This document shows, in pieces, positions 35,346 to 44,078 of a DNA stretch of 64,000 nt (its first letter is position 1; each line of letters starts with the position of its first letter). The notes under the pieces are model-generated. The model was not told where the DNA came from. It saw nothing but the letters and a program-made list of their open reading frames with translations, and ran no database searches. The stretch is from Streptomyces californicus. GTDB taxonomy: Bacteria; Actinomycetota; Actinomycetes; Streptomycetales; Streptomycetaceae. The stretch is taken from NCBI RefSeq assembly GCF_000717645.1, contig NZ_JNZZ01000011.1:1-64000 (forward strand), read 5' to 3'. The translations under genes and the position numbers were made by a program.

Positions 35346-36506
35346 TCAGGAGACCGCGCCGCGCAGCCGGGCCACGTCGATCGGCTCGGTCTCGTCGTGC
35401 GCGGTGAGGTCGATGACCTTGCCGACCGCGCTGTGGTCGACGGCCCCGGTGCGGTGGGCGGCGAGCGCCTCCTCACCGACGACGTCCGCGAGGTCCTCGT
35501 GCTGCACGGACTCGATGGCGGCCTTCGCCCGCTGGGCTCCTCGGATGGCCGGAGCGCTTCGGTGGCCGGGGCCGTCCTGAGCGCCCGCACCCTCCGGCCT
35601 GTCGCCCGTACCGCCCCGAGGGCCGCCGCCGTCCCGGGCGCCTCCGGAGGACTCGGCGCCCCGGGAGTCGGTTCCCCGGGCGTTCCGGCCGGTGCGGCCG
35701 CCCTGGTTGCCGAAGTAGTCGAAGGCGCCCTGCGGCGTCAGGTGGCGGCGGGCCGCGTACGGGACGACCGGCGAGGCCGCCGGGGTCGCGCGCGGCACGG
35801 TGGCCGGGGCGAGCGAGGAGGCGGCCGAAGCCTGCGGGCCGGCCGCCCGCGGGGCCGGTGCCTGCGCGTCCGCCGCCTCAGGGGCCTTCGCCGGGGTGCG
35901 CGCGGCGAGGGCGCGCCGCTGGACCAACTCGGCCGTGCGGCGGGCCTCCTGCATCTTCGCGTTGCGCGTGAGGTTCATCAGGGCCTCGTCCGCCCGCCGG
36001 TACGACTCGGGGGTCGGCGTGGACCGCGCGGGCAGCAACTCCTTGGGCGAGGACGCCTCGATGACGAGCTGCCGGCGGCCCTCCAGCGCGCTGGCCCGCT
36101 CGGTCTCGGCGTTGGCGTAGCGGCGCAGCAGCCCGGCGTGCTCCCCGCGCAGCCCCGCCAGCTCCACGCGCTTGCGGCGGAGCTTGGTCTCCAGACGGGT
36201 GCGCAGCTCGCGCGACTCCTCCAGGTCCTGCTCCAGCTCGGCTATCCGCTCCTCGGCCCGCCACTCGTCGCTGGCGCGGGCCCGCGTCAGCTCGGCGACC
36301 TTCAGCCCCGCCGCCCGGTCCCAGCTCCGCATCAGATACGCGCCGGTGACGGCGGCGGCCGCCACGGCGGCCACCAGGCCGCGCAGGACCAGGGGTTCGG
36401 AGAGCAGCCAGGCGCCGGCGGCACCGACGACCGACACACCCGCCACCACGGAGGGCGGCAGGATTCTGTGGAGGGGCGGCGAATGGCGGTGGCGTCCACG
36501 TGGCAT
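35346..36506 (-). CDS. membrane-anchored coiled-coil protein
   Basis: A 386-residue protein: short basic head, two closely spaced hydrophobic segments (about 16-35 and 40-60), then a long coiled coil (about 66-135, ARASDEWRAEERIAELEQDL, LRTRLETKLRRKRVELAGLR), a short conserved stretch (SPKELLPARSTPTPESYRRADEAL), a Pro/Ala-rich and Gly/Asp/Arg-rich disordered region, and a conserved end (RAKAAIESVQHEDLADVVGEEALAAHR...VIDLTAHDETEPIDV). The conserved ends around a variable middle suggest a scaffold-type protein. Convergent with nuoD2. Function unknown. Confidence 0.82.
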   Translation of the reverse strand: MPRGRHRHSPPLHRILPPSVVAGVSVVGAAGAWLLSEPLVLRGLVAAVAAAAVTGAYLMRSWDRAAGLKVAELTRARASDEWRAEERIAELEQDLEESRELRTRLETKLRRKRVELAGLRGEHAGLLRRYANAETERASALEGRRQLVIEASSPKELLPARSTPTPESYRRADEALMNLTRNAKMQEARRTAELVQRRALAARTPAKAPEAADAQAPAPRAAGPQASAASSLAPATVPRATPAASPVVPYAARRHLTPQGAFDYFGNQGGRTGRNARGTDSRGAESSGGARDGGGPRGGTGDRPEGAGAQDGPGHRSAPAIRGAQRAKAAIESVQHEDLADVVGEEALAAHRTGAVDHSAVGKVIDLTAHDETEPIDVARLRGAVS

Positions 36507-36538
36507 GGCCTGAAATTTACCGTGTGTACGGTCCTCTT

Positions 36539-36587
36539 GGGGGGCCGCCCGGAAATCTGTTCCCCGCCGGTTACCTCACGGCCCCCC
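36539..36587 (-). terminator. possible terminator of the osmoprotectant operon
   Basis: GGGGGGCCG (36539-36547) and CGGCCCCCC (36579-36587) can pair over a 31-base loop. The structure lies 39 bases after the stop of the binding-protein gene, between it and the next leftward gene. The large loop makes it only a moderate candidate. Confidence 0.4.
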
Positions 36588-36625
36588 GAAGTCGCTCCGC
36601 CCGGCACTTTTCCCGGGACCGGGCG

Positions 36626-37597
36626 CTACTTCCCGATCAGGTTCTTCGACTCCAGATACTCCTTGGCGACATCGGCGGGCTTGGCCCGCTCGGCGTCGAC
36701 CTTCCGGTTCAGCTCGGCGAGGTCCTCGGTGGTGAGCGCGGCGGTGAGCTTGCCCAGCGCGTCGGAGATCTCCGGCGCGCCCGCGTCCTTCGTATTCAGG
36801 ACCGGAAGGATGTTGTCCGCGTTCTGGAGCTTCTTGTCGTCCTCCAGGAACACCAGCCCGTCCAGCACCGCGTCCGTCGTGGTCGTCAGGACCAACTCGA
36901 CCTTGCCGTCGCGAACGGCCTGCTTGGACTGCGGGGTGCCGACGCCCTTCGGGTCGATACCGGTGACGTCGATGCCGTACGTGTCCTTGAGACCGGGCGC
37001 GCAGAACGGCCGTTCCTCGCACTCGTCGCCCGCCGCGATCTTCACCTTCAGCTTCGACTTCCCGAGATCGGAAAGCGTCTTGAGGTTGTTCTTCTCGGCG
37101 AATTCCTCCGAGACCGCGAAGGCGTTCTGGTCCACCGCCTTTCCGGCCGGGAGGACCGTGAGGCCCAGCGGTTCGGCGAGTCGCTTCAACTTGGCGACCG
37201 TGGCCTCGGCGTCGGGGGAGGCCACCGGCTCGGAGCGGGCCTTGTCGGCGCCGTTGACCTTGGCGTTGAGGAACTCGGCGATCGTGGCCGCGTACTCCGG
37301 TACGACGTCGATCTCGCCCTTCTCCAGCGACGGCTCGTACAGCTCACGGTTCTTCACCGTGGTGACGGAGGTGCTGTATCCGGCGTCGCCCAGCACCTGC
37401 GCGTACAGCTCGGCGAGCACCTTGGACTCGGTGAACGAGGCCGATCCGACGACCAGCGCGCCCTTCTTGCCGTCGCCGCCCGAGAAACCCGAACCGCCCT
37501 TCTCCTGCTCCAGGCTGTCGCCGCCGCAGGCCGCGAGCGACCCGGTCAGCGCCACCATGCCGATGACCGCTCCGGCTATGCGCGAGGTCCTGCTCAT
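36626..37597 (-). CDS. osmoprotectant (glycine betaine/choline-type) ABC transporter binding lipoprotein
   Basis: A 323-residue lipoprotein: signal peptide 1-23 with lipobox SLAAC and lipidated Cys24, then a Gly/Ser/Lys linker and an OpuAC-type periplasmic-binding domain (VVGSASFTESKVLAELYAQV, YEPSLEKGEIDVVPEYAATI, ELVLTTTTDAVLDGLVFLED). The FTES and PEYA segments are characteristic of the OpuC/ProX-like quaternary-amine binders. It is the last gene of the leftward permease operon (80 bases after the 37678-38352 permease). Confidence 0.94.
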   Translation of the reverse strand: MSRTSRIAGAVIGMVALTGSLAACGGDSLEQEKGGSGFSGGDGKKGALVVGSASFTESKVLAELYAQVLGDAGYSTSVTTVKNRELYEPSLEKGEIDVVPEYAATIAEFLNAKVNGADKARSEPVASPDAEATVAKLKRLAEPLGLTVLPAGKAVDQNAFAVSEEFAEKNNLKTLSDLGKSKLKVKIAAGDECEERPFCAPGLKDTYGIDVTGIDPKGVGTPQSKQAVRDGKVELVLTTTTDAVLDGLVFLEDDKKLQNADNILPVLNTKDAGAPEISDALGKLTAALTTEDLAELNRKVDAERAKPADVAKEYLESKNLIGK

Positions 37598-37677
37598 GTG
37601 TGTTGTTCTCCGTCCGAACCGAGGGAAGTGACCAGAAGAAAGCACGTGCACGTCGAAAAAGGGTGAGGTGTAAGGGT

Positions 37678-38352
37678 TCACGCGGGCCTGCGGCGGCGCA
37701 GCGGCGACAGCAGCCGGTCCAGGCCCACCAGCGTGCCCTCCACGACCAGCGCGAGCCCGGCGACCAGGACGGCGCCCGCGAAGACCTGGGCCGTGTCGTA
37801 GGTGTTGAACCCGGCGGTGATGATCCGGCCGAGACCGCCGAGGCCGACCATCGCGGCGATCGACGCGGTGGCCACGACCTGGACGGCGGCGGATCGCAGC
37901 CCGGTCATGATCATCGGGTAGGCGAGCGGCAGCTCGACCCGGACGAAGAGCTGGACGCCCGACATCCCCATGCCGCGCGCCGCCTCCACCACGGCCCGGT
38001 CCACCTCCCGCATGCCGACGTAGGCGTTGGTCAGCAGCGGCGGCACCGCGAACAGGACCAGCGCGATGATGGTGGGCCAGTACCCCGCGTTGCGCAGGGG
38101 CGTGACCATGAACAGGGCGAGCACCGCGAAGACCGGGATCGCCCGCCCCACGTTGGAGATGTTGACGGCGAGCGGGCCGCCCCGCCCGATGTGCCCCAGG
38201 TAGAGGGCGACCGGCAGGGCTATCGCGCAGGCCGCCAGCAGGGCGACCCCGCTCACGTACAGGTGCTCGCCGAGGCGGTGGGCGGCCCCGCCCTCCCCCG
38301 ACCAGTTGGCCCCGGTGATCAGCCAGGTCCAGGCGTCGCCGACGACTCCCAC
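37678..38352 (-). CDS. osmoprotectant ABC transporter permease
   Basis: A 224-residue permease with about five to six membrane helices and the EAA loop EAARGMGMSGVQLFVRVELP that docks to the ATPase. The helix pattern and the GLGGLGRII motif are those of OpuCB/OpuCD-type permeases. It begins 3 bases after the end of the other permease gene, so the two are co-translated and presumably form a heterodimer. Confidence 0.94.
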   Translation of the reverse strand: MGVVGDAWTWLITGANWSGEGGAAHRLGEHLYVSGVALLAACAIALPVALYLGHIGRGGPLAVNISNVGRAIPVFAVLALFMVTPLRNAGYWPTIIALVLFAVPPLLTNAYVGMREVDRAVVEAARGMGMSGVQLFVRVELPLAYPMIMTGLRSAAVQVVATASIAAMVGLGGLGRIITAGFNTYDTAQVFAGAVLVAGLALVVEGTLVGLDRLLSPLRRRRPA

Positions 38353-38355
38353 GGT

Positions 38356-39141
38356 TCAGCCCACCTCTGCCTTCGGGGAAACCTTCACCGGAGCGGACGG
38401 CCCCGCCTGCGCGGTGCCCGGAGCCGGCGGCCCCGCGTCCGTCGGCGTGGCGGGGCGGGCCGGGCCCGACGTCCGCGATATCCGCGTCCAGGGCGTCAGC
38501 AGCCGCTGGAGGCCGAGCAGCAGCAGGTCGGCCGCGACCGCGAGCAGCACGCACAGCACCGAGGCCGTGAGCACCTGGGCCTTGAAGAAGCTGGGCAGCG
38601 CGTCCTCGATGAGATTGCCGAGGCCGCCCTTGCCGACGAGCGAACCGACCGTGGTCAGCGCGACCGTCGACACGGTGGCTATCCGCAGGCCCGCCATCAC
38701 CGCCGGCAGCGCGAGCGGCAGCTCCACCTCCCACAGCAGCCGCGCCGGCCCGTACCCCATACCGCGCGCGGCCTCCTTGGCCTCCTGCGGCACCGCTTCG
38801 AGCCCGGCCAGGATGTTGCGTACGAGGATGGTGAGCGAGTAGAGCACCAGGCCCGTCACGACGAGCGCGGCCGACAGCCCGAACAGGGGCAGCAGCAGCG
38901 AGAACATCGCCAGCGAGGGCACCGTGTAGAGCACGGTCGTCAGCCCGAGCACCGGCCCCGCGAAGCCCCGGCCCCGGCGGGCCAGCAGGGCCAGCGGGAA
39001 GGCCACCGCGAGGCCGATCAGCACCGAGACCACCGTGATCCCGACGTGCTGCAGCGTCGCGTCCGCCAACTCCTGGCTGCGGGAGCGCAGATACTCCCCG
39101 CAGATCCAGTCGTTCGTCGCCAAACAGCTCTGCTCGGCCAT
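38356..39141 (-). CDS. osmoprotectant ABC transporter permease
   Basis: A 261-residue permease, first gene of the leftward operon. It has about six membrane helices, the EAA loop EAARGMGYGPARLLWEVELP, and KGGLGNLI, again OpuC-type. Its C-terminal 45 residues are a Pro/Ala/Gly-rich tail not seen in the partner permease. The head contains two cysteines (Cys6 and Cys14) before the first helix. The matching ATPase gene is divergent, 309 bases away. Confidence 0.93.
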   Translation of the reverse strand: MAEQSCLATNDWICGEYLRSRSQELADATLQHVGITVVSVLIGLAVAFPLALLARRGRGFAGPVLGLTTVLYTVPSLAMFSLLLPLFGLSAALVVTGLVLYSLTILVRNILAGLEAVPQEAKEAARGMGYGPARLLWEVELPLALPAVMAGLRIATVSTVALTTVGSLVGKGGLGNLIEDALPSFFKAQVLTASVLCVLLAVAADLLLLGLQRLLTPWTRISRTSGPARPATPTDAGPPAPGTAQAGPSAPVKVSPKAEVG

Positions 39142-39450
39142 CCGCCCTCCACCTCCTGCTTCCCCTCATCACCCGGGACCGCCCCGGGAAACCGCCCGGG
39201 ACTCCCCGGCACACTCCGTCCGACCCGGGCCTGAGCCCGAACCCGAGCACAGAACCGAAGCCGAGCCCGAGCCCGGAACCGGGCCCGCCGCTCGGAACCC
39301 GGCGCTCCGCCTCTTCCGAAGCCCCCGGGCCCGGGATCGCCCGGATCGAACTGACGACTGGCGAGCCTATCCTCGACCACTGACAATCGCGGAGGGCTGT
39401 CGCATTCCGGCAACACGCCCTTCACGAAACGCCCTCCACAATGGGGAACC
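39142..39450. promoter_or_regulatory. divergent promoter region of the osmoprotectant transporter
   Basis: The 309 bases between the permease operon and the ATPase gene. The middle (39232-39290) is a run of CGAGCCCGAACCGG-type repeats. The AT-richer stretch at 39350-39445 (TATCCTCGACCACTGACAATCGC, CACAATGGGGAACC) is the likely ATPase promoter. No clear operator seen. Confidence 0.35.
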
Positions 39451-40641
39451 ATGATCCGTTTCGAGCACGTCACCAAGCGGTACGCCGACGGCACCACCGC
39501 CGTCGACGACCTTTCCTTCGAGGTCGCCGAGGGTGAACTGGTCACGCTCGTCGGACCGTCCGGCTGTGGCAAGACGACCACCATGAAGATGGTGAACCGG
39601 CTGATCGAACCGACCGAGGGACGGATATTCCTCGACGGGGACGACATATCCACCATCGACCCCGTCGAACTGCGCCGCAGAATCGGCTATGTGATCCAGC
39701 AGGTCGGCCTCTTCCCGCACAAGACCGTGCTGGAGAACACCGCGACCGTTCCCCATCTGCTGGGCTGGAAGCGCGGAAAGGGACGCGAACGCGCCGCCGA
39801 ACTCCTCGACCTCGTCGGACTCGATCCTTCCGTTTATGGCGACCGCTATCCGGAACAGCTTTCCGGCGGACAGCGCCAACGCGTCGGTGTGGCCCGCGCA
39901 TTGGCCGCCGACCCGCCCGTCCTCCTGATGGACGAGCCTTTCGGAGCGGTCGACCCGGTCGTCCGCGAACACCTCCAGAACGAATTCCTGAAACTCCAGG
40001 CCCAGGTCCGCAAGACCGTGCTGTTCGTCACGCACGACATCGAGGAGGCCGTCCGCCTCGGTGACCGGATCGCGGTCTACGGACAGGGCCGCATCGAGCA
40101 GTTCGACTCCCCCGCCACCGTGCTCGGCGCCCCCGCGACCCCGTACGTGGCCGATTTCGTCGGCGCGGACCGCGGCCTCAAGCGGCTCTCGGTGACGCCC
40201 GTCGAGGAGAGCGACCTCGACCAGCCGCCGGTCGTCCACCTCGACGACCCGCTGGCCGCGGCCACCGGGCGGCTCCGGGCCGAGGGCGCGCGCTGGGCGG
40301 TCGTGCTGGACGGCCGCGACAACCTCCACGGCTGGATCCCCGCCGACGCCGCGGGCGCTGACGCGACCGTCGAGGGAACCGTCCGCGAGCACGCCCGCCG
40401 GATGGAGGCGTGGCTGCCGCTCGGCGCGCCCCTCAAGCAGGCGTTCGCCACCATGCTCCAGCACGACGCCGGCTGGATCGCGGTCATCGACGAGGAGGGC
40501 GAGGGCCGCTTCCTCGGCGTGCTGACCCCCGCCCGGCTGCACGAGGCCCTGCGCCGCTCGATCGACGCGGACGCCCAGGACGTACCGCGCGCGGAGGTCG
40601 CCGTGGAGACGGTGGCGGGCATCGCGCCGACGCCGGCGTAG
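39451..40641 (+). CDS. osmoprotectant ABC transporter ATP-binding protein with CBS domains
   Basis: A 396-residue ATPase of the ProV/OpuCA type. Nucleotide-binding domain 1-240 with Walker A GPSGCGKTTT (about 35-44), Q-loop IQQVGLFPH, signature LSGGQRQRVG and Walker B LLMDEPFGAVD, then a C-terminal pair of CBS domains (about 255-380) that in this family sense ionic strength or c-di-AMP. A c-di-AMP synthase (disA) is in the same window, which makes nucleotide control worth testing. It is on the opposite strand from its permeases. Confidence 0.94.
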   Translation: MIRFEHVTKRYADGTTAVDDLSFEVAEGELVTLVGPSGCGKTTTMKMVNRLIEPTEGRIFLDGDDISTIDPVELRRRIGYVIQQVGLFPHKTVLENTATVPHLLGWKRGKGRERAAELLDLVGLDPSVYGDRYPEQLSGGQRQRVGVARALAADPPVLLMDEPFGAVDPVVREHLQNEFLKLQAQVRKTVLFVTHDIEEAVRLGDRIAVYGQGRIEQFDSPATVLGAPATPYVADFVGADRGLKRLSVTPVEESDLDQPPVVHLDDPLAAATGRLRAEGARWAVVLDGRDNLHGWIPADAAGADATVEGTVREHARRMEAWLPLGAPLKQAFATMLQHDAGWIAVIDEEGEGRFLGVLTPARLHEALRRSIDADAQDVPRAEVAVETVAGIAPTPA

Positions 40642-40852
40642 CGGAGCCCCGCCCGGCTCACCACCCCGCGCGCGGCTCGCCTCCCCGCGCCCGCGTCCGG
40701 CTCGCCCCCGCCTCCGGCTCGACATGCCCGCGCCCGAACGGGACGGGCCGGGCCCGGCGAACTGTCCGCCCCTCGCCGGGCCCGGCGAGCCGCCCGCTCG
40801 GACCGGTCCGGGCCCGGGTGAGGCGAGCCGGGCCCGGGGGCGAGCCGCGTCC

Positions 40853-41983
40853 TCAGTCCGCGCTCAACCGGGCGCTCAGCCACTCCAGGGCCGGCGGGAT
40901 CTCCCGCCGCCAGGTCGTGAAGTTGTGCCCGCCGCTGTCGAGCACGATGGAGGAGACCCGCGCCGGCGCCTTCACCTTCTCGATGAACTTCATCGTGCTC
41001 CTGAGGTTGCCCTCGCCCTCCCGGGACGTCGTCACCAGGAAGGACCCGCCCGACGGCGGCCGGTTCTCCAGGTTCCACATCAGGTCGGCCCGGTCGCGCA
41101 GCTCCTGCCGCCCGTGGAACAGGTCGCCCGTCGTCGGGTCCTCGGCCGCCCGGTAGTACGCGGAGAGGCCGGCGCTCGCCGCGTACCGGTCCGGGTGGAG
41201 CATCCCGATCTTCAACGCGCAGTAGCCGCCGGTGGAGTTGCCGATGATCCCCCAGTTGCGGGCCTTCTTCCCGACCCGGTACGACCCCGCGACCGCCTCC
41301 GGGAGGTCCTTCGCGAAGAACGTCTCCGTCCGCGGGCCCTTCGGCACGTCCACGCACTCGGTGTCCCGGGGCGGCGCGACCGTCGGCCGCAGCATCACCA
41401 GGACCATCGGGCGGGCCTTCCCCGCCTTCACCCGCTCATGCGCCGTCTGCGGGTAGCGCAGACCCTTCAGGAGGTTCTCGGCCGTGCCCGGATAGCCGGT
41501 GAGGACCACCGCCGCCGGGAACGTCCGCCCGGCGTACGCCGCCTGGAAGTACTCCGGCGGCAGATAGACGTACGCCGGCGACTCGACGCCCGACGTCCGG
41601 CCCGAGATCACCACCTTGTCGATCCGCCCGCCGGCCGAGGGCACCCGCCCGCCCGGCACGTCCGGGTGCTGCGTGGCGATCCGCGTCATGTGGCGGGAGC
41701 CCTCCGAGCCCTCCGCCCCGTCCTCGTGGTCCGTGACGACCCCCAACTCCTGCTGCTGCCCGAAGAGGTCGGCCCAGGAGCCGTAGAAGAGGAAGGCGTT
41801 GTTGGCCGCCAGCCCCACCGCCGCGAACAGCGTCAGCTGGGTCGCCAGCAGCAGCCCGATCCGGCCCGAGACGGCCCTCGCGCCGGGCCGGGCCAGCCGC
41901 GGCCAGAACCGGACCGTGGCGGCGAACAGCGCGACGGCCGCCGCCGCCACGACCGCCAGAACTGCGGTGCTGGTGAGACCCAT
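40853..41983 (-). CDS. membrane-anchored esterase (alpha/beta hydrolase, esterase-D type)
   Basis: A 376-residue protein with two to three membrane helices in the first 75 residues (AVLAVVAAAAVALFAATV and IGLLLATQLTLFAAVGLAA) and a secreted-side esterase domain (about 120-376). The nucleophile is Ser250 in GNSTGGYCA (G-x-S-x-G); a C-terminal His is in SGGHNFTTW. I use the ATG at 41983 (GGAGAAAG upstream) over the much longer open frame. It is divergent from a lysyl-phosphatidylglycerol synthase-like gene, 225 bases apart. It may hydrolyse aminoacyl lipids or wall esters; substrate not known. Confidence 0.88.
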   Translation of the reverse strand: MGLTSTAVLAVVAAAAVALFAATVRFWPRLARPGARAVSGRIGLLLATQLTLFAAVGLAANNAFLFYGSWADLFGQQQELGVVTDHEDGAEGSEGSRHMTRIATQHPDVPGGRVPSAGGRIDKVVISGRTSGVESPAYVYLPPEYFQAAYAGRTFPAAVVLTGYPGTAENLLKGLRYPQTAHERVKAGKARPMVLVMLRPTVAPPRDTECVDVPKGPRTETFFAKDLPEAVAGSYRVGKKARNWGIIGNSTGGYCALKIGMLHPDRYAASAGLSAYYRAAEDPTTGDLFHGRQELRDRADLMWNLENRPPSGGSFLVTTSREGEGNLRSTMKFIEKVKAPARVSSIVLDSGGHNFTTWRREIPPALEWLSARLSAD

Positions 41984-42208
41984 GAGCGTGCTTTCTCCAT
42001 AGCTTTTCGTACCGGGCGGGACCGCGACGTGGTGCCACGTGACGCGGCGGTGAGGCGGTCCGGACGGAACCTGACGCGGACTTGATACGGGAAATTTCCG
42101 GTATGTGGATGAACCCCCGCCGCCGGGCCCACGTCCTAGAGGGCGCACATCGTCCGAGCGGCTCCGGCCGGCGGACTCAGGGAATCTCACGCGAAGCCAC
42201 GGGAAGCG

Positions 42209-44038
42209 ATGTCTGTCACGCTAGATGGGGATAAGTCGGTATCGGTTCCGCAGCGCGTCCGCCGGTTGCTCCACGGGCCGCGCCCCGCGGCCGTACCGGT
42301 GATCGTCGGCACCGCCTGCACCGTCGTCGGGCTGATCGACGTCGCCGCCGGGATCTTCCCGCGCTTCCGGCACAGCCGTATGCACTCCCTCGCCGAAGTG
42401 CTCCCCGGGGCGCTCGGCCCGTTCGCCGCCGCGCTCTCGCTCAGCGCGGGCGTGCTGCTGCTCCTGCTCGCGCACGGGCTGAAGCGGCACAAGCGGCGGG
42501 CCTGGCGGGCGGCCGTGGTCCTGCTGCCGGCGGGGGCCGTGGCCCAGTTCGCGTACCGCCACTCGATCGTCGGGGTGCTCGTCTCGCTGACGCTGTGTTG
42601 GCTGCTGGTACGCCACCGCGACCAGTTCCGGGCCCTGCCCGACCCGCGCAGCCGCTGGCGCGCGCTCGTCAACTTCGTGCTGCTCGGGGCAGGTTCGCTG
42701 GGGCTCGGGCTGATCATCGTCAGCGTCCACCCCGGCCGCGTCGTCGGCGACCCGTCCATCGCCGATCGCCTCCAGCACGTGCTGTACGGCCTGTTCGGCG
42801 TCGAGGGGCCCGTCGACTACGCCGGCCGGACCAGCTGGACCGTCGCCTACTCGCTGGGCGCGCTCGGCCTGCTCACCGCCGTCACCACCATCTACTTCGC
42901 CTTCCGCCCCGAGCACCCTGCCGCGCGCCTCACCGAGGACGACGAGACCCGGCTGCGGGACCTGCTGGAGCGGCACGGCGGCCGGGACTCGCTCGGCCAT
43001 TTCGCCCTCCGCCGCGACAAGGCCGTCGTCTTCTCCCCCAGCGGCAAGGCCGCCGTCTGCTACCGCGTCGTCTCCGGGGTGATGCTGGCCGGCGGCGACC
43101 CGATCGGGGACGTCGAGGCGTGGCCGGGCGCGATCGAGCGCTTCATGGACGAGGCGCGGGCGCACTCCTGGACCCCGGCGGTGATGGGGTGCAGCGAGAC
43201 CGGCGGCCAGGTCTGGACCCGCGAGACCGGGCTCACCGCCCTGGAGCTCGGGGACGAGGCGGTGGTGGACGTCGCGGATTTCTCCCTCTCCGGACGGGCC
43301 ATGCGGAACGTGCGCCAGATGGTCAAGCGCATCGAGCGGGCCGGCTACGAGACCCGGGTCCGGCGGGCACGTGACATCGGCGACACCGAGCTGGACCGTA
43401 TCCGGCGCGCCGCCGCCGACTGGCGCGGCACCGACACCGAACGCGGCTTCTCCATGGCGCTGGGCCGCATCGGCGACCCCTCCGACGGCGACTGCGTGAT
43501 CGCCACCGCCCACCTCCCCGGCTCCGGCACGGAGGACTCCCCGTACGGCGACCTGAAGGCGGTCCTCCACTTCGTCCCCTGGGGGCGCGACGGGATGTCC
43601 CTGGAGCTGATGCGCCGCGACCGCTCGGCCGACCCCGGCATGAACGAGCTGCTGATCGTCGCCTCCCTCCAGGCCGCCGGGAAGCTCGGCGTCGACCGGG
43701 TCTCGCTCAACTTCGCGATGTTCCGCTCCGCGCTGGCCCGCGGCGAGCGGCTCGGCGCGGGACCGGTGCTGCGCTGCTGGCGCGGGCTGCTGATCTTCCT
43801 GTCGCGCTGGTTCCAGATCGAGTCGCTGTACAAGTTCAACGCCAAGTTCCAGCCGCGCTGGGAGCCCCGCTTCGTGGTCTTCCGCACCAGCCGCGACCTG
43901 CCGCGCATCGGGATCGCGGCGATGCGGGCGGAGGGCTTCGTGAACCTCTCGCTGCCCCGCCCGTTCCGCCCCCGCACCGCCCGCCCCTGCGGCCACGCCG
44001 TCCGGACCTCCACCGAGCACGAGGTGAGCGCGGCATGA
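42209..44038 (+). CDS. lysyl-phosphatidylglycerol synthase-like membrane protein (MprF/LysX type)
   Basis: A 609-residue protein. The first 230 residues hold about six membrane helices; the C-terminal part (about 250-580) is a DUF2156-type aminoacyl-tRNA-dependent acyltransferase domain (VFSPSGKAAVCYRVVSGVML, GDPIGD, RNVRQMVKRIERAGYETRV, MNELLIVASLQAAGKLGVDRVSLNFAMFRS, SLYKFNAKFQPRWEPR). This family transfers lysine or alanine from tRNA to phosphatidylglycerol, changing envelope charge and antimicrobial-peptide resistance. Start ATG 42209 with GGGAAGCG upstream. The tail is Arg/Pro-rich. folP follows after 40 bases. Confidence 0.9.
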   Translation: MSVTLDGDKSVSVPQRVRRLLHGPRPAAVPVIVGTACTVVGLIDVAAGIFPRFRHSRMHSLAEVLPGALGPFAAALSLSAGVLLLLLAHGLKRHKRRAWRAAVVLLPAGAVAQFAYRHSIVGVLVSLTLCWLLVRHRDQFRALPDPRSRWRALVNFVLLGAGSLGLGLIIVSVHPGRVVGDPSIADRLQHVLYGLFGVEGPVDYAGRTSWTVAYSLGALGLLTAVTTIYFAFRPEHPAARLTEDDETRLRDLLERHGGRDSLGHFALRRDKAVVFSPSGKAAVCYRVVSGVMLAGGDPIGDVEAWPGAIERFMDEARAHSWTPAVMGCSETGGQVWTRETGLTALELGDEAVVDVADFSLSGRAMRNVRQMVKRIERAGYETRVRRARDIGDTELDRIRRAAADWRGTDTERGFSMALGRIGDPSDGDCVIATAHLPGSGTEDSPYGDLKAVLHFVPWGRDGMSLELMRRDRSADPGMNELLIVASLQAAGKLGVDRVSLNFAMFRSALARGERLGAGPVLRCWRGLLIFLSRWFQIESLYKFNAKFQPRWEPRFVVFRTSRDLPRIGIAAMRAEGFVNLSLPRPFRPRTARPCGHAVRTSTEHEVSAA

Positions 44039-44078
44039 CGACGGCACCGGCACGTGCGGCAGGTTCTAGTCTGGTCGT

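Noticed and set aside
40642..40852. proline/arginine-type repeats between the ATPase and esterase genes
   Set aside because: CGGGCCCGG-rich low-complexity spacer with no clear unit or gene.
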